A stretch of DNA of 52,305 nt from Actibacterium sp. MT2.3-13A (GTDB lineage Bacteria; Pseudomonadota; Alphaproteobacteria; Rhodobacterales; Rhodobacteraceae), in the NCBI RefSeq assembly GCF_018139985.1, contig NZ_JAGSOU010000019.1:1-52305 (forward strand), in the 5' to 3' direction. The translations under genes were made by a program, and so were the position numbers. Shown one piece after another: positions 26,489 through 36,793 of this stretch. Under the pieces are notes generated by a model that ran no database searches, had not been told where the DNA came from, and worked only from the letters and a program-made list of their open reading frames with translations. Positions within the stretch are counted from its first letter, which is position 1. Every line of letters begins with the position of its first letter.

Positions 26489-28423
26489 ATGAAATTACTT
26501 GTGGTTGCAAATTGCCAAGGTCAATCCATCCGGCAAATTCTCGAAGCCGGGAGCGACCACAACGCCGAACATGTGGTGGTGCACACGGTCGATGCCTCAC
26601 GGATGACCGGGGACTATCTGGCCGGGTTCGATGCCATCGTCGCCCAGGATATCCGCCCGGATCGCAGTGACCTGTGGGAGCGTATCGACAGTCATCCCCG
26701 TCTCATCAGGGTCCCGGCCCTGATCTTCAACGGTTTGACGCCGGACCAGGCGGTTGTGCAGCCCCTGCCCTCCGCGCCTGCGGGGCTCTGGGGCAATGTC
26801 TCCCGCATCATGCTGGCCGCCTGGAAACGCGGGCTGTCGCGCGCGGAGACAAGGCGGCTGTTCAACCCCGAATTCATCGACGCGATGGGCTATCGGAGCG
26901 ATTTCGCCACGCATCGGCGGCTCTTTCTCGAAACCCTGTCGCGCTACACGCCGCGCGCCGAGTACCTGTTCGGCAAGTGGTTCGACCGCGGCGTTTTCTT
27001 TCACATCGGCAACCATCCGAAATCCTTCGTCGTCGAGGATATCCTGCGCGACGTGCTGGAGCCGCTTGGCATCGCGCTGCCCGCGGCGCCGGTGTCCGAT
27101 CATCTGCCCGATCCACTTGCGCGCGACGTGATAAACCCCAACCTCAACCACCCGGCCGCCCGCAACCTGCTGGACCGGCCCGATCACGTCTACAAGTCCG
27201 GCGATCGTGTCTTCTCCCTTGAGGCCATGATCGCCCGCACCTTCCGCCAGCTCGATGCCGCCGACGGCCATCTGCGAATCAACGACCGCGACCTCGAGCG
27301 TTTCGACGCCGCCCATGCCGCATGGGCCGGGCGCGCGCCCGAGCCCTTGCACAACCCCTACATGCGCCGCCCGCCCCATGCCTTCTGGTCGCGCGCCGTG
27401 GCCCGCCCGGCGCCGCAGGACGTGCGCCCCGGGCCGCAGATCACGCCGGTGATCGGCCGCGACACCCGCGTCGCCACCGCCGGCAGCTGTTTCGCCCAGC
27501 ATGTGGCGCGGGCGATGGTCGCCGACGGGCTGAACTACTATGTCGCCGAGCCCGCGCCCGAGGGCATGTCCGGCGAGACCGCGCAGGAGCGGGGCTATGG
27601 GCTGTTCTCGGCGCGCTACGGCAACATCTATTCCACCCGGCAGCTGCTGCAGCTGATCCAGCGGGCCTATGGGACCTTCGCCCCGGTGGAGACCGCCTGG
27701 GAGGTGGAGGGCGGTTTCATCGACCCGTTCCGGCCCAATATCGGAGAGACCTTCGCGACCGTCGCGGCGCTGGAGGCCGCGCGCGCCGAACATCTGGCGA
27801 AGGTGCGCCGGATGTTCGAGACGCTCGATGTCTTCGTCTTCACGCTGGGCCTGACCGAGGGCTGGATCGACCGGCGCGACGGCGCCGCCTATCCGGTCAC
27901 GCCGGGGGCCGTCACCAAGTCGGCCGACCCGGCGAATTTCGCCTTCCTCAACCTCGGCCATGCCGCGGTAAAGGCCGATCTGATCGCCTTTCTGGGGGAG
28001 CTGCTCAGGGTCAACCCGAAGGCCCGCGTGATCCTCACCGTCTCGCCGGTCCCGCTGATCGCCACCTACGGCGATCAGGATGTCCTCAGCGCGACCACCT
28101 ACAGCAAGTCGGTCCTGCGCGCCGCGGCGGAGGAGGTCGCGGCCCTGTTCGACGCCGTGCAGTATTTCCCCTCCTACGAGATCATCACCGGCGCCTTCAG
28201 CCAAGGCGCCTATTTCGAGAAGGACCTGCGCGGCATCCGGCCCGAAGGCGTGGCCCATGTCATGGATGTGTTCCGCCAGCGGCTGGTGAAAGGCGCCGGG
28301 GCCGAGGCCGCCGCAGCCGGGCCCGCGCCCGCCCCGGAACGCAGCCGCGACGACATCGCCGACGAGATCTCACGGCAGATGTCCGTGGTCTGCGACGAGG
28401 AACTGCAGGTCCGCGACACCTGA
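26489..28423 (+). CDS. WcbI-like / GSCFA fusion protein, putative polysaccharide acyltransferase
   Basis: This is a 644-residue two-domain protein. Residues 1-~280 begin KLLVVANCQGQSIRQIL, the hallmark of WcbI-type capsule proteins, which have an SGNH-like fold with a cysteine near the N-terminus. Residues ~300-600 carry VATAGSCFAQHVARAM, naming the GSCFA family (also SGNH-hydrolase-like), with TLGLTEGWIDRRDG and VSPVPLIATYGDQDV downstream, as expected for that family. Both families occur with capsule genes and probably add or remove acyl groups on sugars; this is inference. GGAGG six bases before the ATG fixes the start. Early codons such as TTA CTT are unusual for the plasmid. Confidence 0.75.
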   Translation: MKLLVVANCQGQSIRQILEAGSDHNAEHVVVHTVDASRMTGDYLAGFDAIVAQDIRPDRSDLWERIDSHPRLIRVPALIFNGLTPDQAVVQPLPSAPAGLWGNVSRIMLAAWKRGLSRAETRRLFNPEFIDAMGYRSDFATHRRLFLETLSRYTPRAEYLFGKWFDRGVFFHIGNHPKSFVVEDILRDVLEPLGIALPAAPVSDHLPDPLARDVINPNLNHPAARNLLDRPDHVYKSGDRVFSLEAMIARTFRQLDAADGHLRINDRDLERFDAAHAAWAGRAPEPLHNPYMRRPPHAFWSRAVARPAPQDVRPGPQITPVIGRDTRVATAGSCFAQHVARAMVADGLNYYVAEPAPEGMSGETAQERGYGLFSARYGNIYSTRQLLQLIQRAYGTFAPVETAWEVEGGFIDPFRPNIGETFATVAALEAARAEHLAKVRRMFETLDVFVFTLGLTEGWIDRRDGAAYPVTPGAVTKSADPANFAFLNLGHAAVKADLIAFLGELLRVNPKARVILTVSPVPLIATYGDQDVLSATTYSKSVLRAAAEEVAALFDAVQYFPSYEIITGAFSQGAYFEKDLRGIRPEGVAHVMDVFRQRLVKGAGAEAAAAGPAPAPERSRDDIADEISRQMSVVCDEELQVRDT

Positions 28424-28459
28424 CGCGGCGGCGGGCGCGGCCCGGCCGGGGCGGCATTC

Positions 28460-29410
28460 TCAGGCGCCGGGCTCGTTCCCGGCGTCGCCCGGCGCGCCGG
28501 CCTCTCCGCGGCGGGCGTCGCGCAGCAGCATGGCCCCCAGCACGGACTCGCGCCGCTGCCGCTGCCGTTCGCTCGCGGCGAGCCGCTGTTCCAGCGCGTC
28601 ATTCAGCGTTTCGAGAAGATGCTTCTGCGCGACCGCCTCGCGCAGAAGCGCGACCTGGCGCTCGGCGTCGGTCCGGGCCGCGTCCAGTTCCTCGGCCTCG
28701 GCCAATGTCTGCGCCAGGCTTTCACGCAGCAGACCGCATTCCCGCCGCAGGGCGGCGGCGCTGTCGGCGGGGGACCCGGCCGGCGCGCGGGCGGCGGCGG
28801 CCAGATCCGCCCAGATCGCCTCGAACGCGGGCAGGTCGAGCACGGGGTCGGGCCGGGGGCCGTGCAAGACGGCCTCGAGCCTCCCGAGCAGCGCCTCGGC
28901 CGCCGGATCGGACCTCAGCACCGCCATCGCAAGCAGCAGCATGAGCCCGGGCCGGGGCTGGCCGTCGCCCGCGTCCTCTGCCGGCTCCGGGCGGGGGATC
29001 TGCAAGCCGAGCCGCGCCTCCAAGACGGCCAGGCTCGCCGCGTTTCCCCGCGCCAGTTCGGCCGCATCCATCAGGACAACCCGCCGCCTGGCAGGGCGCC
29101 AGGCCGCCAGCAGCGCCTCGGCCTGCCCTTTCCAGGCCTCGAGCGCCTGGCGCGGCGGCTGGCCTGTCGCCAGGGCCGCGGCCAGCGCCCGCGCCGGGGC
29201 CGTCACGGGCACGATGACCGGCCCTTCGCCCGCCGCGGCGAGGGCCGCGGGCAGATCGGGGAAGAGCGCCAGCTCATGGGCCGGGTGCAGGGAGGCCGCG
29301 ATGGCCTCCAGCCGCTTGCGGGCCGGGCACCCCGCGGTCAGGACCGCCGCCATCATCGGCGCCGGGGCGGCCGGGAGCCGCCGTGTTTCGCCAATCCGGT
29401 TTCTTGCCAT
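28460..29410 (-). CDS. Coiled-coil protein, paralogue of the gene at 15087
   Basis: This is a 316-residue protein. The N-terminal half aligns with the 351-residue protein at 15087: VPVTAPARALAAALATGQPP matches VLLSAPARSLLGAMQAGTRP, and ARRRVVLMDAAELA and LAMAVLRSDPAAEALL also have counterparts. The C-terminal half is a coiled coil ending in RRESVLGAMLLRDARR, which matches LRESVLGAALLERA of the paralogue; it lacks the SRSWKVTSPMR tail. ATG 29410 follows AGGACAGG; the frame upstream to 29581 is compositionally non-coding. It converges on the WcbI-GSCFA gene and is divergent from gmd. Function unknown. Confidence 0.6.
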   Translation of the reverse strand: MARNRIGETRRLPAAPAPMMAAVLTAGCPARKRLEAIAASLHPAHELALFPDLPAALAAAGEGPVIVPVTAPARALAAALATGQPPRQALEAWKGQAEALLAAWRPARRRVVLMDAAELARGNAASLAVLEARLGLQIPRPEPAEDAGDGQPRPGLMLLLAMAVLRSDPAAEALLGRLEAVLHGPRPDPVLDLPAFEAIWADLAAAARAPAGSPADSAAALRRECGLLRESLAQTLAEAEELDAARTDAERQVALLREAVAQKHLLETLNDALEQRLAASERQRQRRESVLGAMLLRDARRGEAGAPGDAGNEPGA

Positions 29411-29712
29411 GACCTGTCCTGCCCGCCGCCGTCTCAGTCGGTGTAGAAAACATATTTCGCCGCGCCAGACCAGAAACATTGCCGGGCCACCGCCCCCGGC
29501 CCCCGGCCGGCCCGGGCCGCGCGCGCGGCCGCCAAGGACCGGCGGCGCGCGCGGATTTCGGGTCGCGCATTCCGGGGCCACGCCCCCGGTTTCCCGCTTT
29601 TAGGTTGCGTTCAGCATGTGCTTTGGCTACCCGAAAATGGGTTCAGAAATCATCTTTCTCGATTGCGTCCATCTCCCCGGGGCGGGCGCAACCAAAAAGT
29701 GGGTATGCAGCA
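29411..29712. promoter_or_regulatory. Divergent intergenic region upstream of gmd
   Basis: This is a 302-base gap between the divergent coiled-coil gene and gmd. The right-hand 120 bases are less GC-rich than coding DNA and should contain the gmd promoter; TTGCGT at 29605-29610 is a possible -35 without a good -10. No gene is supported. Confidence 0.3.
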
Positions 29713-30837
29713 ATGACGAAAAAAGCCCTCATCACAGGCATCACAGGGCAGGACGGATCCTATCTGGCGGAATTTCTTCTTGAAAAAGGCTACGAAGTGC
29801 ACGGCATCAAGCGCCGCGCCTCGCTGTTCAACACCCAGCGGATCGACAGCATCTATCAGGACCCACATGTCAACAACGCGCATTTCAAGCTGCATTACGG
29901 CGACCTGACCGACACATCGAACCTGACCCGCATCCTGGCCGAGGTGGAGCCGGACGAGGTCTATAATCTGGGCGCGCAATCCCATGTGGCGGTCAGTTTC
30001 GAGGCGCCGGAATACACGGCCGATGTCGACGCGATCGGCACCCTGCGCCTGCTTGAGGCGATCCGCTTCCTGGGGCTGCAGGACAAGGCCCGTTTCTACC
30101 AGGCCTCGACCTCCGAGCTTTACGGCCTGGTGCAGGAGATTCCGCAGAAGGAGACCACGCCGTTCCACCCGCGCAGCCCTTACGCGGTGGCCAAGATGTA
30201 CGCCTACTGGATCACGGTGAACTACCGCGAGGCCTATGGCATGTATGCCTGCAACGGCATCCTCTTCAACCACGAGAGCCCGCGCCGCGGCGAAACCTTC
30301 GTGACCCGCAAGATCACCCGCGGCCTGGCCAATATCGCCCAGGGGCTCGAGCCCTGCCTCTACATGGGCAATATCGACGCGCTGCGCGACTGGGGCCATG
30401 CCAAGGATTATGTGCGCATGCAGTGGATGATGCTGCAGCAGGACGCGCCGGAAGACTACGTCATCGCCACCGGCAAGCAGTATTCGGTGCGCGAGTTCAT
30501 CACCTGGTCGGCGGCCGAGCTGGGCATCACCCTGCGTTTCGAGGGCGCGGGCGTGGATGAGGTCGGCATCGTCGAGACGGTCGAGGGCGAGGACGCGCCC
30601 GCGGTCAAGCCCGGGCAGACGATCGTGCGCATCGACCCGCGCTATTTCCGCCCCGCCGAGGTGGAGACCCTGCTGGGCGATCCCACCAAGGCCAAGGAGA
30701 AACTGGGCTGGGTGCCGCAGATCACCACCCAGGAAATGTGCGCCGAGATGGTGGCCGAGGATCTCAGGACGGCCCGGCGCCACTCGCTCCTGAAACAGCA
30801 CGGCTACGAACTGCCGGTATCCCTGGAGAACGGTTGA
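29713..30837 (+). CDS. gmd: GDP-mannose 4,6-dehydratase
   Basis: This is a 374-residue protein of full family length. [20 protein letters not shown] is the canonical NADP-binding start, [15 protein letters not shown] the NADP-specific loop, STSELYG the catalytic Thr-Glu, and [12 protein letters not shown] the Tyr-xxx-Lys. It converts GDP-D-mannose to GDP-4-keto-6-deoxy-mannose, the first step to GDP-L-fucose. fcl and manC downstream complete the cytoplasmic pathway. Upstream in-frame sequence to 29479 is non-coding in character; ATG 29713 matches the usual family N-terminus. Confidence 0.97.
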   Translation: MTKKALITGITGQDGSYLAEFLLEKGYEVHGIKRRASLFNTQRIDSIYQDPHVNNAHFKLHYGDLTDTSNLTRILAEVEPDEVYNLGAQSHVAVSFEAPEYTADVDAIGTLRLLEAIRFLGLQDKARFYQASTSELYGLVQEIPQKETTPFHPRSPYAVAKMYAYWITVNYREAYGMYACNGILFNHESPRRGETFVTRKITRGLANIAQGLEPCLYMGNIDALRDWGHAKDYVRMQWMMLQQDAPEDYVIATGKQYSVREFITWSAAELGITLRFEGAGVDEVGIVETVEGEDAPAVKPGQTIVRIDPRYFRPAEVETLLGDPTKAKEKLGWVPQITTQEMCAEMVAEDLRTARRHSLLKQHGYELPVSLENG

Positions 30838-31303
30838 GGGCCGAAAGGGCCTGTGCCGCCAGACCTCGAGATCCCGAACACCCGGAACAGGGGCCCCGGA
30901 GCCATGCAAACCGTCTCTCTCGTCTCCCATCCCCGCGGCGGGCAGCCTTGCACCCAGAGGCTGCTCGGGCGGGTGAGCGCTGTCGAAGACGACTGCGGGC
31001 CCGCCCGACGCTCCCCCTGCCCGCGCACCGCAGGCTCCAGAAGATCCGCGGCCCCGATCCCAAGTTCGAAATCCCGTGGGATCGTCTCGGCCTTGCCTTG
31101 TTCCGCCGCCCGATGTTTTCCTTCACATCGCAGCCGGGATCTTTCGAAAGTCGGATATCCGTTGCATGAAGAACCGGTCTCCGGGATTCGCGGGACGGGA
31201 GGTGCAAGGACGCTGGAGCTTGCAGGTGACGACGATGTGCTCTGAGCGCCGCCGCGCCGGGCAGACGGTATCGCTTGCACGGCCCATGAAAGGAGATGTT
31301 TCC
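30838..31303. other. Gene-free stretch between gmd and the small ORF before fcl
   Basis: These 466 bases have lower GC than the flanks and no reading frame with family resemblance or a ribosome site. The frames that stay open (such as one starting near 30853) are rich in Arg/Ser/Pro and look like chance. It may be a decayed gene, an untranslated leader or an RNA; nothing specific can be supported. Confidence 0.4.
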
Positions 31304-31408
31304 ATGACCCGGGAAACCGACACCAGAACCGAAATTTCCGAGGCGGATCTCCGCGCGCCGGGGATTTTGCGCAAACAGGGCCACGGCCTGGCAAAACCGG
31401 CGGACTGA
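31304..31408 (+). CDS. Small hypothetical protein, 34 residues
   Basis: A short frame, [20 protein letters not shown]..., ends at TGA 31406-31408. It is supported by a strong AAAGGAG ribosome site eight bases upstream of the ATG and by its position 46 bases ahead of fcl, probably on the same transcript. The peptide is hydrophilic, with no membrane segment, and unrecognised. It may be a real small protein or a translated leader affecting fcl. Confidence 0.4.
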   Translation: MTRETDTRTEISEADLRAPGILRKQGHGLAKPAD

Positions 31409-31454
31409 GAGAATGGGGCGGACTCCGACAGGTTTCACAGAGCAAAGGGAAGCC

Positions 31455-32423
31455 ATGCGTATTTTCATCGCAGGTCATCGAGGAATGGTGGGCGGCGCGA
31501 TCCTGCGCCGGCTCGAGGCCCGCAAGGCCGCGGGCGAGGCGCTGGATCTGATCACCCGCACCCATGCCGAGCTGAACCTGACCGACCAGGCCGCCGTGCG
31601 GGACTTCATGGCAGCCGAGAAGCCGGACGTGGTGATCCTGGCCGCGGCCAAGGTGGGCGGCATCCACGCCAACAACATCTACCCGGCCGATTTCATCTAT
31701 GAAAACCTGATGATCGAATGCAACGTGATCCACCAGGCCTTCGCGGCCGGGGTCACGCGGCTGCTGCAACTGGGGTCGAGCTGCATCTATCCCAGGGCGG
31801 TGCCGCAGCCGATGCGCGAGGATGCGCTGCTGACCGGCACGCTGGAGCCCACCAACGAGCCCTATGCCATCGCCAAGATCGCCGGCATCAAGCTGTGCGA
31901 AAGCTACAACCGCCAGCACGGCACCGATTACCGCAGCGTGATGCCCACCAACCTTTACGGGCCGGGAGACAATTTCCACCCCGAGAACTCGCATGTCCTG
32001 CCGGCGCTGATCCGCCGCTTCCACGAAGCGCGCGAAGCCGGTCTCGACGAGGTGACGATCTGGGGCACCGGCACGCCGCGGCGCGAGTTCCTGCATGTCG
32101 ACGACATGGCCGAGGCCTCGCTTTTCGTGCTCGACCTGCCGCGGGAAACCTACGAGGCCAACACCCAGCCGATGCTCAGCCACATCAACGTGGGCTCGGG
32201 CACGGATATCTCGATCGCCGAACTGGCGCGGCTGGTGGCCGACGTGACCGGCTTCAAGGGCCGCATCACCTGCGACACGTCCAAACCCGACGGCACCATG
32301 CGCAAGCTGATGGATGTGAGCCGCCTGGCCGGGATGGGCTGGCGCGCGCGGATCTCGCTGGAGGAGGGGCTGCCGGAAACCTACCGGTGGTTCCTCGACA
32401 ACCAGGATGTCTTCCGCCGCTAA
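31455..32423 (+). CDS. fcl: GDP-L-fucose synthase
   Basis: This is a 322-residue enzyme, full length for the family. [19 protein letters not shown] is the NADP-binding start; [17 protein letters not shown] and [18 protein letters not shown] hold the catalytic Ser, Tyr and Lys; [20 protein letters not shown] is diagnostic for the family. It epimerises and reduces GDP-4-keto-6-deoxymannose to GDP-L-fucose. ATG 31455 follows AAAGGGA by four bases; the frame upstream to 31413 lacks support. It lies between gmd and manC in the same direction. Confidence 0.96.
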   Translation: MRIFIAGHRGMVGGAILRRLEARKAAGEALDLITRTHAELNLTDQAAVRDFMAAEKPDVVILAAAKVGGIHANNIYPADFIYENLMIECNVIHQAFAAGVTRLLQLGSSCIYPRAVPQPMREDALLTGTLEPTNEPYAIAKIAGIKLCESYNRQHGTDYRSVMPTNLYGPGDNFHPENSHVLPALIRRFHEAREAGLDEVTIWGTGTPRREFLHVDDMAEASLFVLDLPRETYEANTQPMLSHINVGSGTDISIAELARLVADVTGFKGRITCDTSKPDGTMRKLMDVSRLAGMGWRARISLEEGLPETYRWFLDNQDVFRR

Positions 32424-32449
32424 ACGATTTTACATGAAGGATTTCGATC

Positions 32450-33898
32450 ATGACGCAGGCCATTCATCCCCTTCTTCTGTGTGGCGGCTCGGGCACACGG
32501 CTCTGGCCGCTCTCGCGCAAGAGCTACCCCAAGCAGTTCGCCCAGCTGACCGGGGATGAGAGCCTGTTCCAGGCCTCGGCGCGGCGGCTGTCGGGCAAGG
32601 GGTTTGCCGAGCCGATCGTGATCACCGGCTCGGATTTCCGCTTCATCGTCACCGAGCAGCTGGCCGCGATCGAGACCGGCCCCGCCGCCACCCTGATCGA
32701 GCCCGAGGGCCGCAACACCGCCCCGGCCATCCTGGCCGCCGCCCTGGTGCTGGAATCCCATGCCCCCGGCGCATTGATGCTGGTCGCGCCCTCCGATCAT
32801 GTGATCGAGGACGGCGCGCGGTTCCGCGCCGCGGTCCAGGCCGCGGCGCCGACCGCCCAGGCCGGGCAGCTGGTGACCTTCGGCATCCGCCCCGACCGCG
32901 CCGAGACCGGCTATGGCTGGCTGGAGATGACCGAGGCCCCGGGCGCGGATTTCGCGCCCGTCGCGCAGAAGCTGAAGCGTTTTGTCGAAAAGCCCGACGC
33001 GACCGCCGCCCAGGCCATGCTGGAGGGCGGTCAGCACCTGTGGAATGCCGGGATCTTCCTGTTCTCGACCGATGCCATCATCGCCGCCTTCGAGACCCAC
33101 GCGCCCGACATGCTGGAAGGCGTGCGCGCCGCGGTCGAGGGCGCCGAGAAGGACCTGTCCTTCACCCGGCTGGCGCCGGAGCCCTGGGGGCAGCTCGACG
33201 ACATCTCGATCGATTACGCGGTGATGGAAAAGGCCGACAACCTGTCGGTCGTGCCCTATGGCGGCGCCTGGTCGGATCTTGGGGGATGGGACGCGGTCTG
33301 GCGCGAGACCGGGCCGGATGCCGACGGCGTGGTGACCTCGGGCCCGGCCACGTCGATCGAGTGCCGCAACACCCTGCTGCGCGCCGAGGATGCCCACCAG
33401 CGCCTGGTGGGCATCGGGCTGGACGACATCATCGCCGTGGCCATGCCCGACGCGGTGCTGGTTGCGCACAAGGACCGCGCCCAGGACGTCAAGAAGGCGG
33501 TGGCCGTGCTCAAGCACCAGGGCGTCGCCCAGGCCGAGACCCTGCCGCGCGATTTCCGCCCCTGGGGCTGGTTCGAGAGCCTGGTGGTGGGGCCGCGCTT
33601 CCAGGTCAAGCGGATCGTGGTGCATCCCGGCGCCTCGCTCAGCCTGCAAAGCCACCATCACCGCGCCGAGCACTGGATCGTGGTCGAGGGCACCGCGAAG
33701 GTGACGATCGACCACGAGGTCAAGCTCGTGACCGAGAACCAGTCGGTCTATATCCCGCTGGGCTCGGTCCACCGGATGGAAAATCCCGGCAAGGTGCCGA
33801 TGGTGCTGATCGAGGTGCAAACCGGCAGCTACCTGGGCGAGGATGACATCATCCGCTACGAGGATGTCTACGCCCGCGGCCAGGGCGCCAAGGGCTGA
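32450..33898 (+). CDS. manC: Mannose-1-phosphate guanylyltransferase / mannose-6-phosphate isomerase
   Basis: This is a 482-residue bifunctional ManC/AlgA/CpsB-type enzyme. LLCGGSGTRLWPLSRKSYPK is the nucleotidyltransferase signature, followed by FVEKPD and WNAGIFLF. The C-terminal cupin (from about residue 370: FQVKRIVVHPGASLSLQSHH, then EHWIVVEGTA) is the type II isomerase domain. It supplies GDP-mannose to gmd. AAGGA 10-14 bases upstream of the ATG is the ribosome site. Phosphomannomutase (manB), needed between its two activities, is not in the window. Confidence 0.96.
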   Translation: MTQAIHPLLLCGGSGTRLWPLSRKSYPKQFAQLTGDESLFQASARRLSGKGFAEPIVITGSDFRFIVTEQLAAIETGPAATLIEPEGRNTAPAILAAALVLESHAPGALMLVAPSDHVIEDGARFRAAVQAAAPTAQAGQLVTFGIRPDRAETGYGWLEMTEAPGADFAPVAQKLKRFVEKPDATAAQAMLEGGQHLWNAGIFLFSTDAIIAAFETHAPDMLEGVRAAVEGAEKDLSFTRLAPEPWGQLDDISIDYAVMEKADNLSVVPYGGAWSDLGGWDAVWRETGPDADGVVTSGPATSIECRNTLLRAEDAHQRLVGIGLDDIIAVAMPDAVLVAHKDRAQDVKKAVAVLKHQGVAQAETLPRDFRPWGWFESLVVGPRFQVKRIVVHPGASLSLQSHHHRAEHWIVVEGTAKVTIDHEVKLVTENQSVYIPLGSVHRMENPGKVPMVLIEVQTGSYLGEDDIIRYEDVYARGQGAKG

Positions 33899-33905
33899 GC
33901 GCCAC

Positions 33906-33944
33906 CCCGCCGGTTGCGGCCCGGTTCAGGCCGAAACCGGCGGG
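33906..33944. terminator. Candidate bidirectional hairpin between convergent genes
   Basis: CCCGCCGGTT (33906-33915) pairs perfectly with AACCGGCGGG (33935-33944) across a 19-base loop, between the manC stop and the end of the convergent small gene. There is no T-run, so termination is likely but not proven. Confidence 0.4.
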
Positions 33945-34237
33945 TGCGCGTCGCCCGGCAGATGGATCGGCGCGTCGGACAGGATGATCGGCTGCGGGAA
34001 GGTCACCGCCTCCGGCGCATCGGCCCCGTGCGGCAGGATCAGGGTCAGGCGGATCGCCCCGCCCACCCGCGCCACGTCCGACGCGAGCCAGTCGCACGCC
34101 ACCGCCTCGCGCGGCAGGACGGCGCCCTCCGCCAGATCCGAGAAATCGAAATCCGCGCCGTTGACGGTCAGGATGTCGCCGCTTTTCGACAGGTTGAGCG
34201 TGTCGTCGCGGCGCTGCGGGGAAAAGCTGATATGCAT
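33926..34237 (-). CDS. Small phage-tail-associated-like protein
   Basis: This is a 103-residue protein starting MHISFSPQRRDDTLNLSKSG. The ribosome site GAGGAG immediately follows the TGA of the upstream DUF2793 gene, and the ATG comes six bases later, so the two are translationally coupled. Its pattern (HISFSPQRRDD, LPREAVACDWLASDV, LPHGADAPE) resembles small proteins encoded beside tail-fibre genes in Rhodobacterales prophages; this is recalled resemblance, not a computed match. A fibre-assembly partner role is the best guess. Confidence 0.6.
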   Translation of the reverse strand: MHISFSPQRRDDTLNLSKSGDILTVNGADFDFSDLAEGAVLPREAVACDWLASDVARVGGAIRLTLILPHGADAPEAVTFPQPIILSDAPIHLPGDAHPPVSA

Positions 34238-34247
34238 GCGTGTCTCC

Positions 34248-35381
34248 TCAGAACCAGCGGCCGAGGGCGTGGCAGTCGAGCTTCGGCGCGTCGGCGGCGC
34301 CGAACGCGGTTCCGCTGCGCGCCCAGACCTGCGCCGACAATGCGGTGGCCGTATTGTTGCCCCGCACCGGCGTTGCATCGCCGCGGCTCAGACCGGAGGG
34401 GACATCCGTGCCCCAACTGTCCCCGGCAAGGGTGATCTGCGAGACGGGGGGCGCGGCGAAGGCGGCGGGGAATGTCCAGTTCGCCGCGCAGTAAGAGCCG
34501 CTGATATAGGCCGTGGTCTTGCTCACCCAGCAGATCTGCGTCCCGTCCGCGAGCCGGACATAATCGCCGTTGGCGTTGCTGCCGCGCTCGATCACGGCGC
34601 CGGTGGGGGTGCCGGCGGATTGCGAGGCGGTGCCAAGCAGGTTTCCCGGCCCGTAGACGTGATCCGCCCGGGCCAGCCGCCCGGCGGTGGTGTCCGTCGC
34701 CGCCTGCTGAACCGCGTCCCCGGTGACCTGTCCCGTCACCTCCAGCCCGCCGGGCAGGCTGGCCCGGCCGGTCGCCGCCTCGAGGCGCAGCCCGGTGACC
34801 CAGGCCGTCCCGTCGGCGCTGAGCCTGATGCTGAAATCGTCCGATCCGGCGGTCCCCATCTCGGCCCGGCCCGACCAGCCGGTCTGGAACAGCAGGCTGG
34901 CGGTGTCGGCCCCCGCCGCCTTGTTGATCTTCATCCGGTGGTCCGCGCCCTCATGGGTGAACAGCGTCGCCGGCGCGGCCACCGCCAGCCGGTTGGTCGC
35001 GTCATAGCCGGTCTGCACGCCGATGCCGTCGAGCCCGGAAAGCGTGGGCAGATCCCAGGCGGCGCCGGTCCACAGGCGCAGCGCCTGCCCGGCCTTGTCC
35101 GCGGCCCGCCAGCCCGGCCGCGGCGCGATGAAGGCCCACGCGCCCTCCACCCAGGCCGCCAGTTCGTCGGCATGGCCCGCCCAGTCGCCCACCGGCGCCG
35201 CCCCCAGCGCCCAGACCTGCCCCTCCTGCGGGCTGACGGGCGGGGTGGAGGCCCCGAAGGCCTCGACCGCAAGCTGCACCAGCAGGTCGAGCCGCAGCAG
35301 CGCCTCGTTATGGGTCACATGTTTCTGCGCCTGCGACGGCATCAGCAAGGGGAGGGACAGCCGGGCAGAGGTATCGGGCAT
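34248..35381 (-). CDS. DUF2793 / phage tail-fibre-like protein
   Basis: This is a 377-residue protein. The N-terminal RLSLPLLMPSQAQKHVTHNE is the DUF2793 signature found in phage and gene-transfer-agent-like tail proteins; the GWRAADKAGQALRLWTGAAW stretch belongs to the same module. The last ~100 residues (GDYVRLADGTQICWVSK..., NWTFPAAFAAPP, ALGRWF) match the receptor-binding C-terminal fold of phage fibres. ATG 35381 has GGAG upstream. No other phage genes are nearby, so this is a transplanted fibre module inside a sugar cluster. It may bind glycans at the cell surface. Confidence 0.75.
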   Translation of the reverse strand: MPDTSARLSLPLLMPSQAQKHVTHNEALLRLDLLVQLAVEAFGASTPPVSPQEGQVWALGAAPVGDWAGHADELAAWVEGAWAFIAPRPGWRAADKAGQALRLWTGAAWDLPTLSGLDGIGVQTGYDATNRLAVAAPATLFTHEGADHRMKINKAAGADTASLLFQTGWSGRAEMGTAGSDDFSIRLSADGTAWVTGLRLEAATGRASLPGGLEVTGQVTGDAVQQAATDTTAGRLARADHVYGPGNLLGTASQSAGTPTGAVIERGSNANGDYVRLADGTQICWVSKTTAYISGSYCAANWTFPAAFAAPPVSQITLAGDSWGTDVPSGLSRGDATPVRGNNTATALSAQVWARSGTAFGAADAPKLDCHALGRWF

Positions 35382-35476
35382 GGATGGCAACTCCAGAGCG
35401 GACAGGATCGCCCGCAACCCTGGGAGCAATTGGTTGTCATCCGGAAAACGCAGCGCGCGGAGCCCCCCGGGGGGCC

Positions 35477-36793
<1,317 letters not shown>

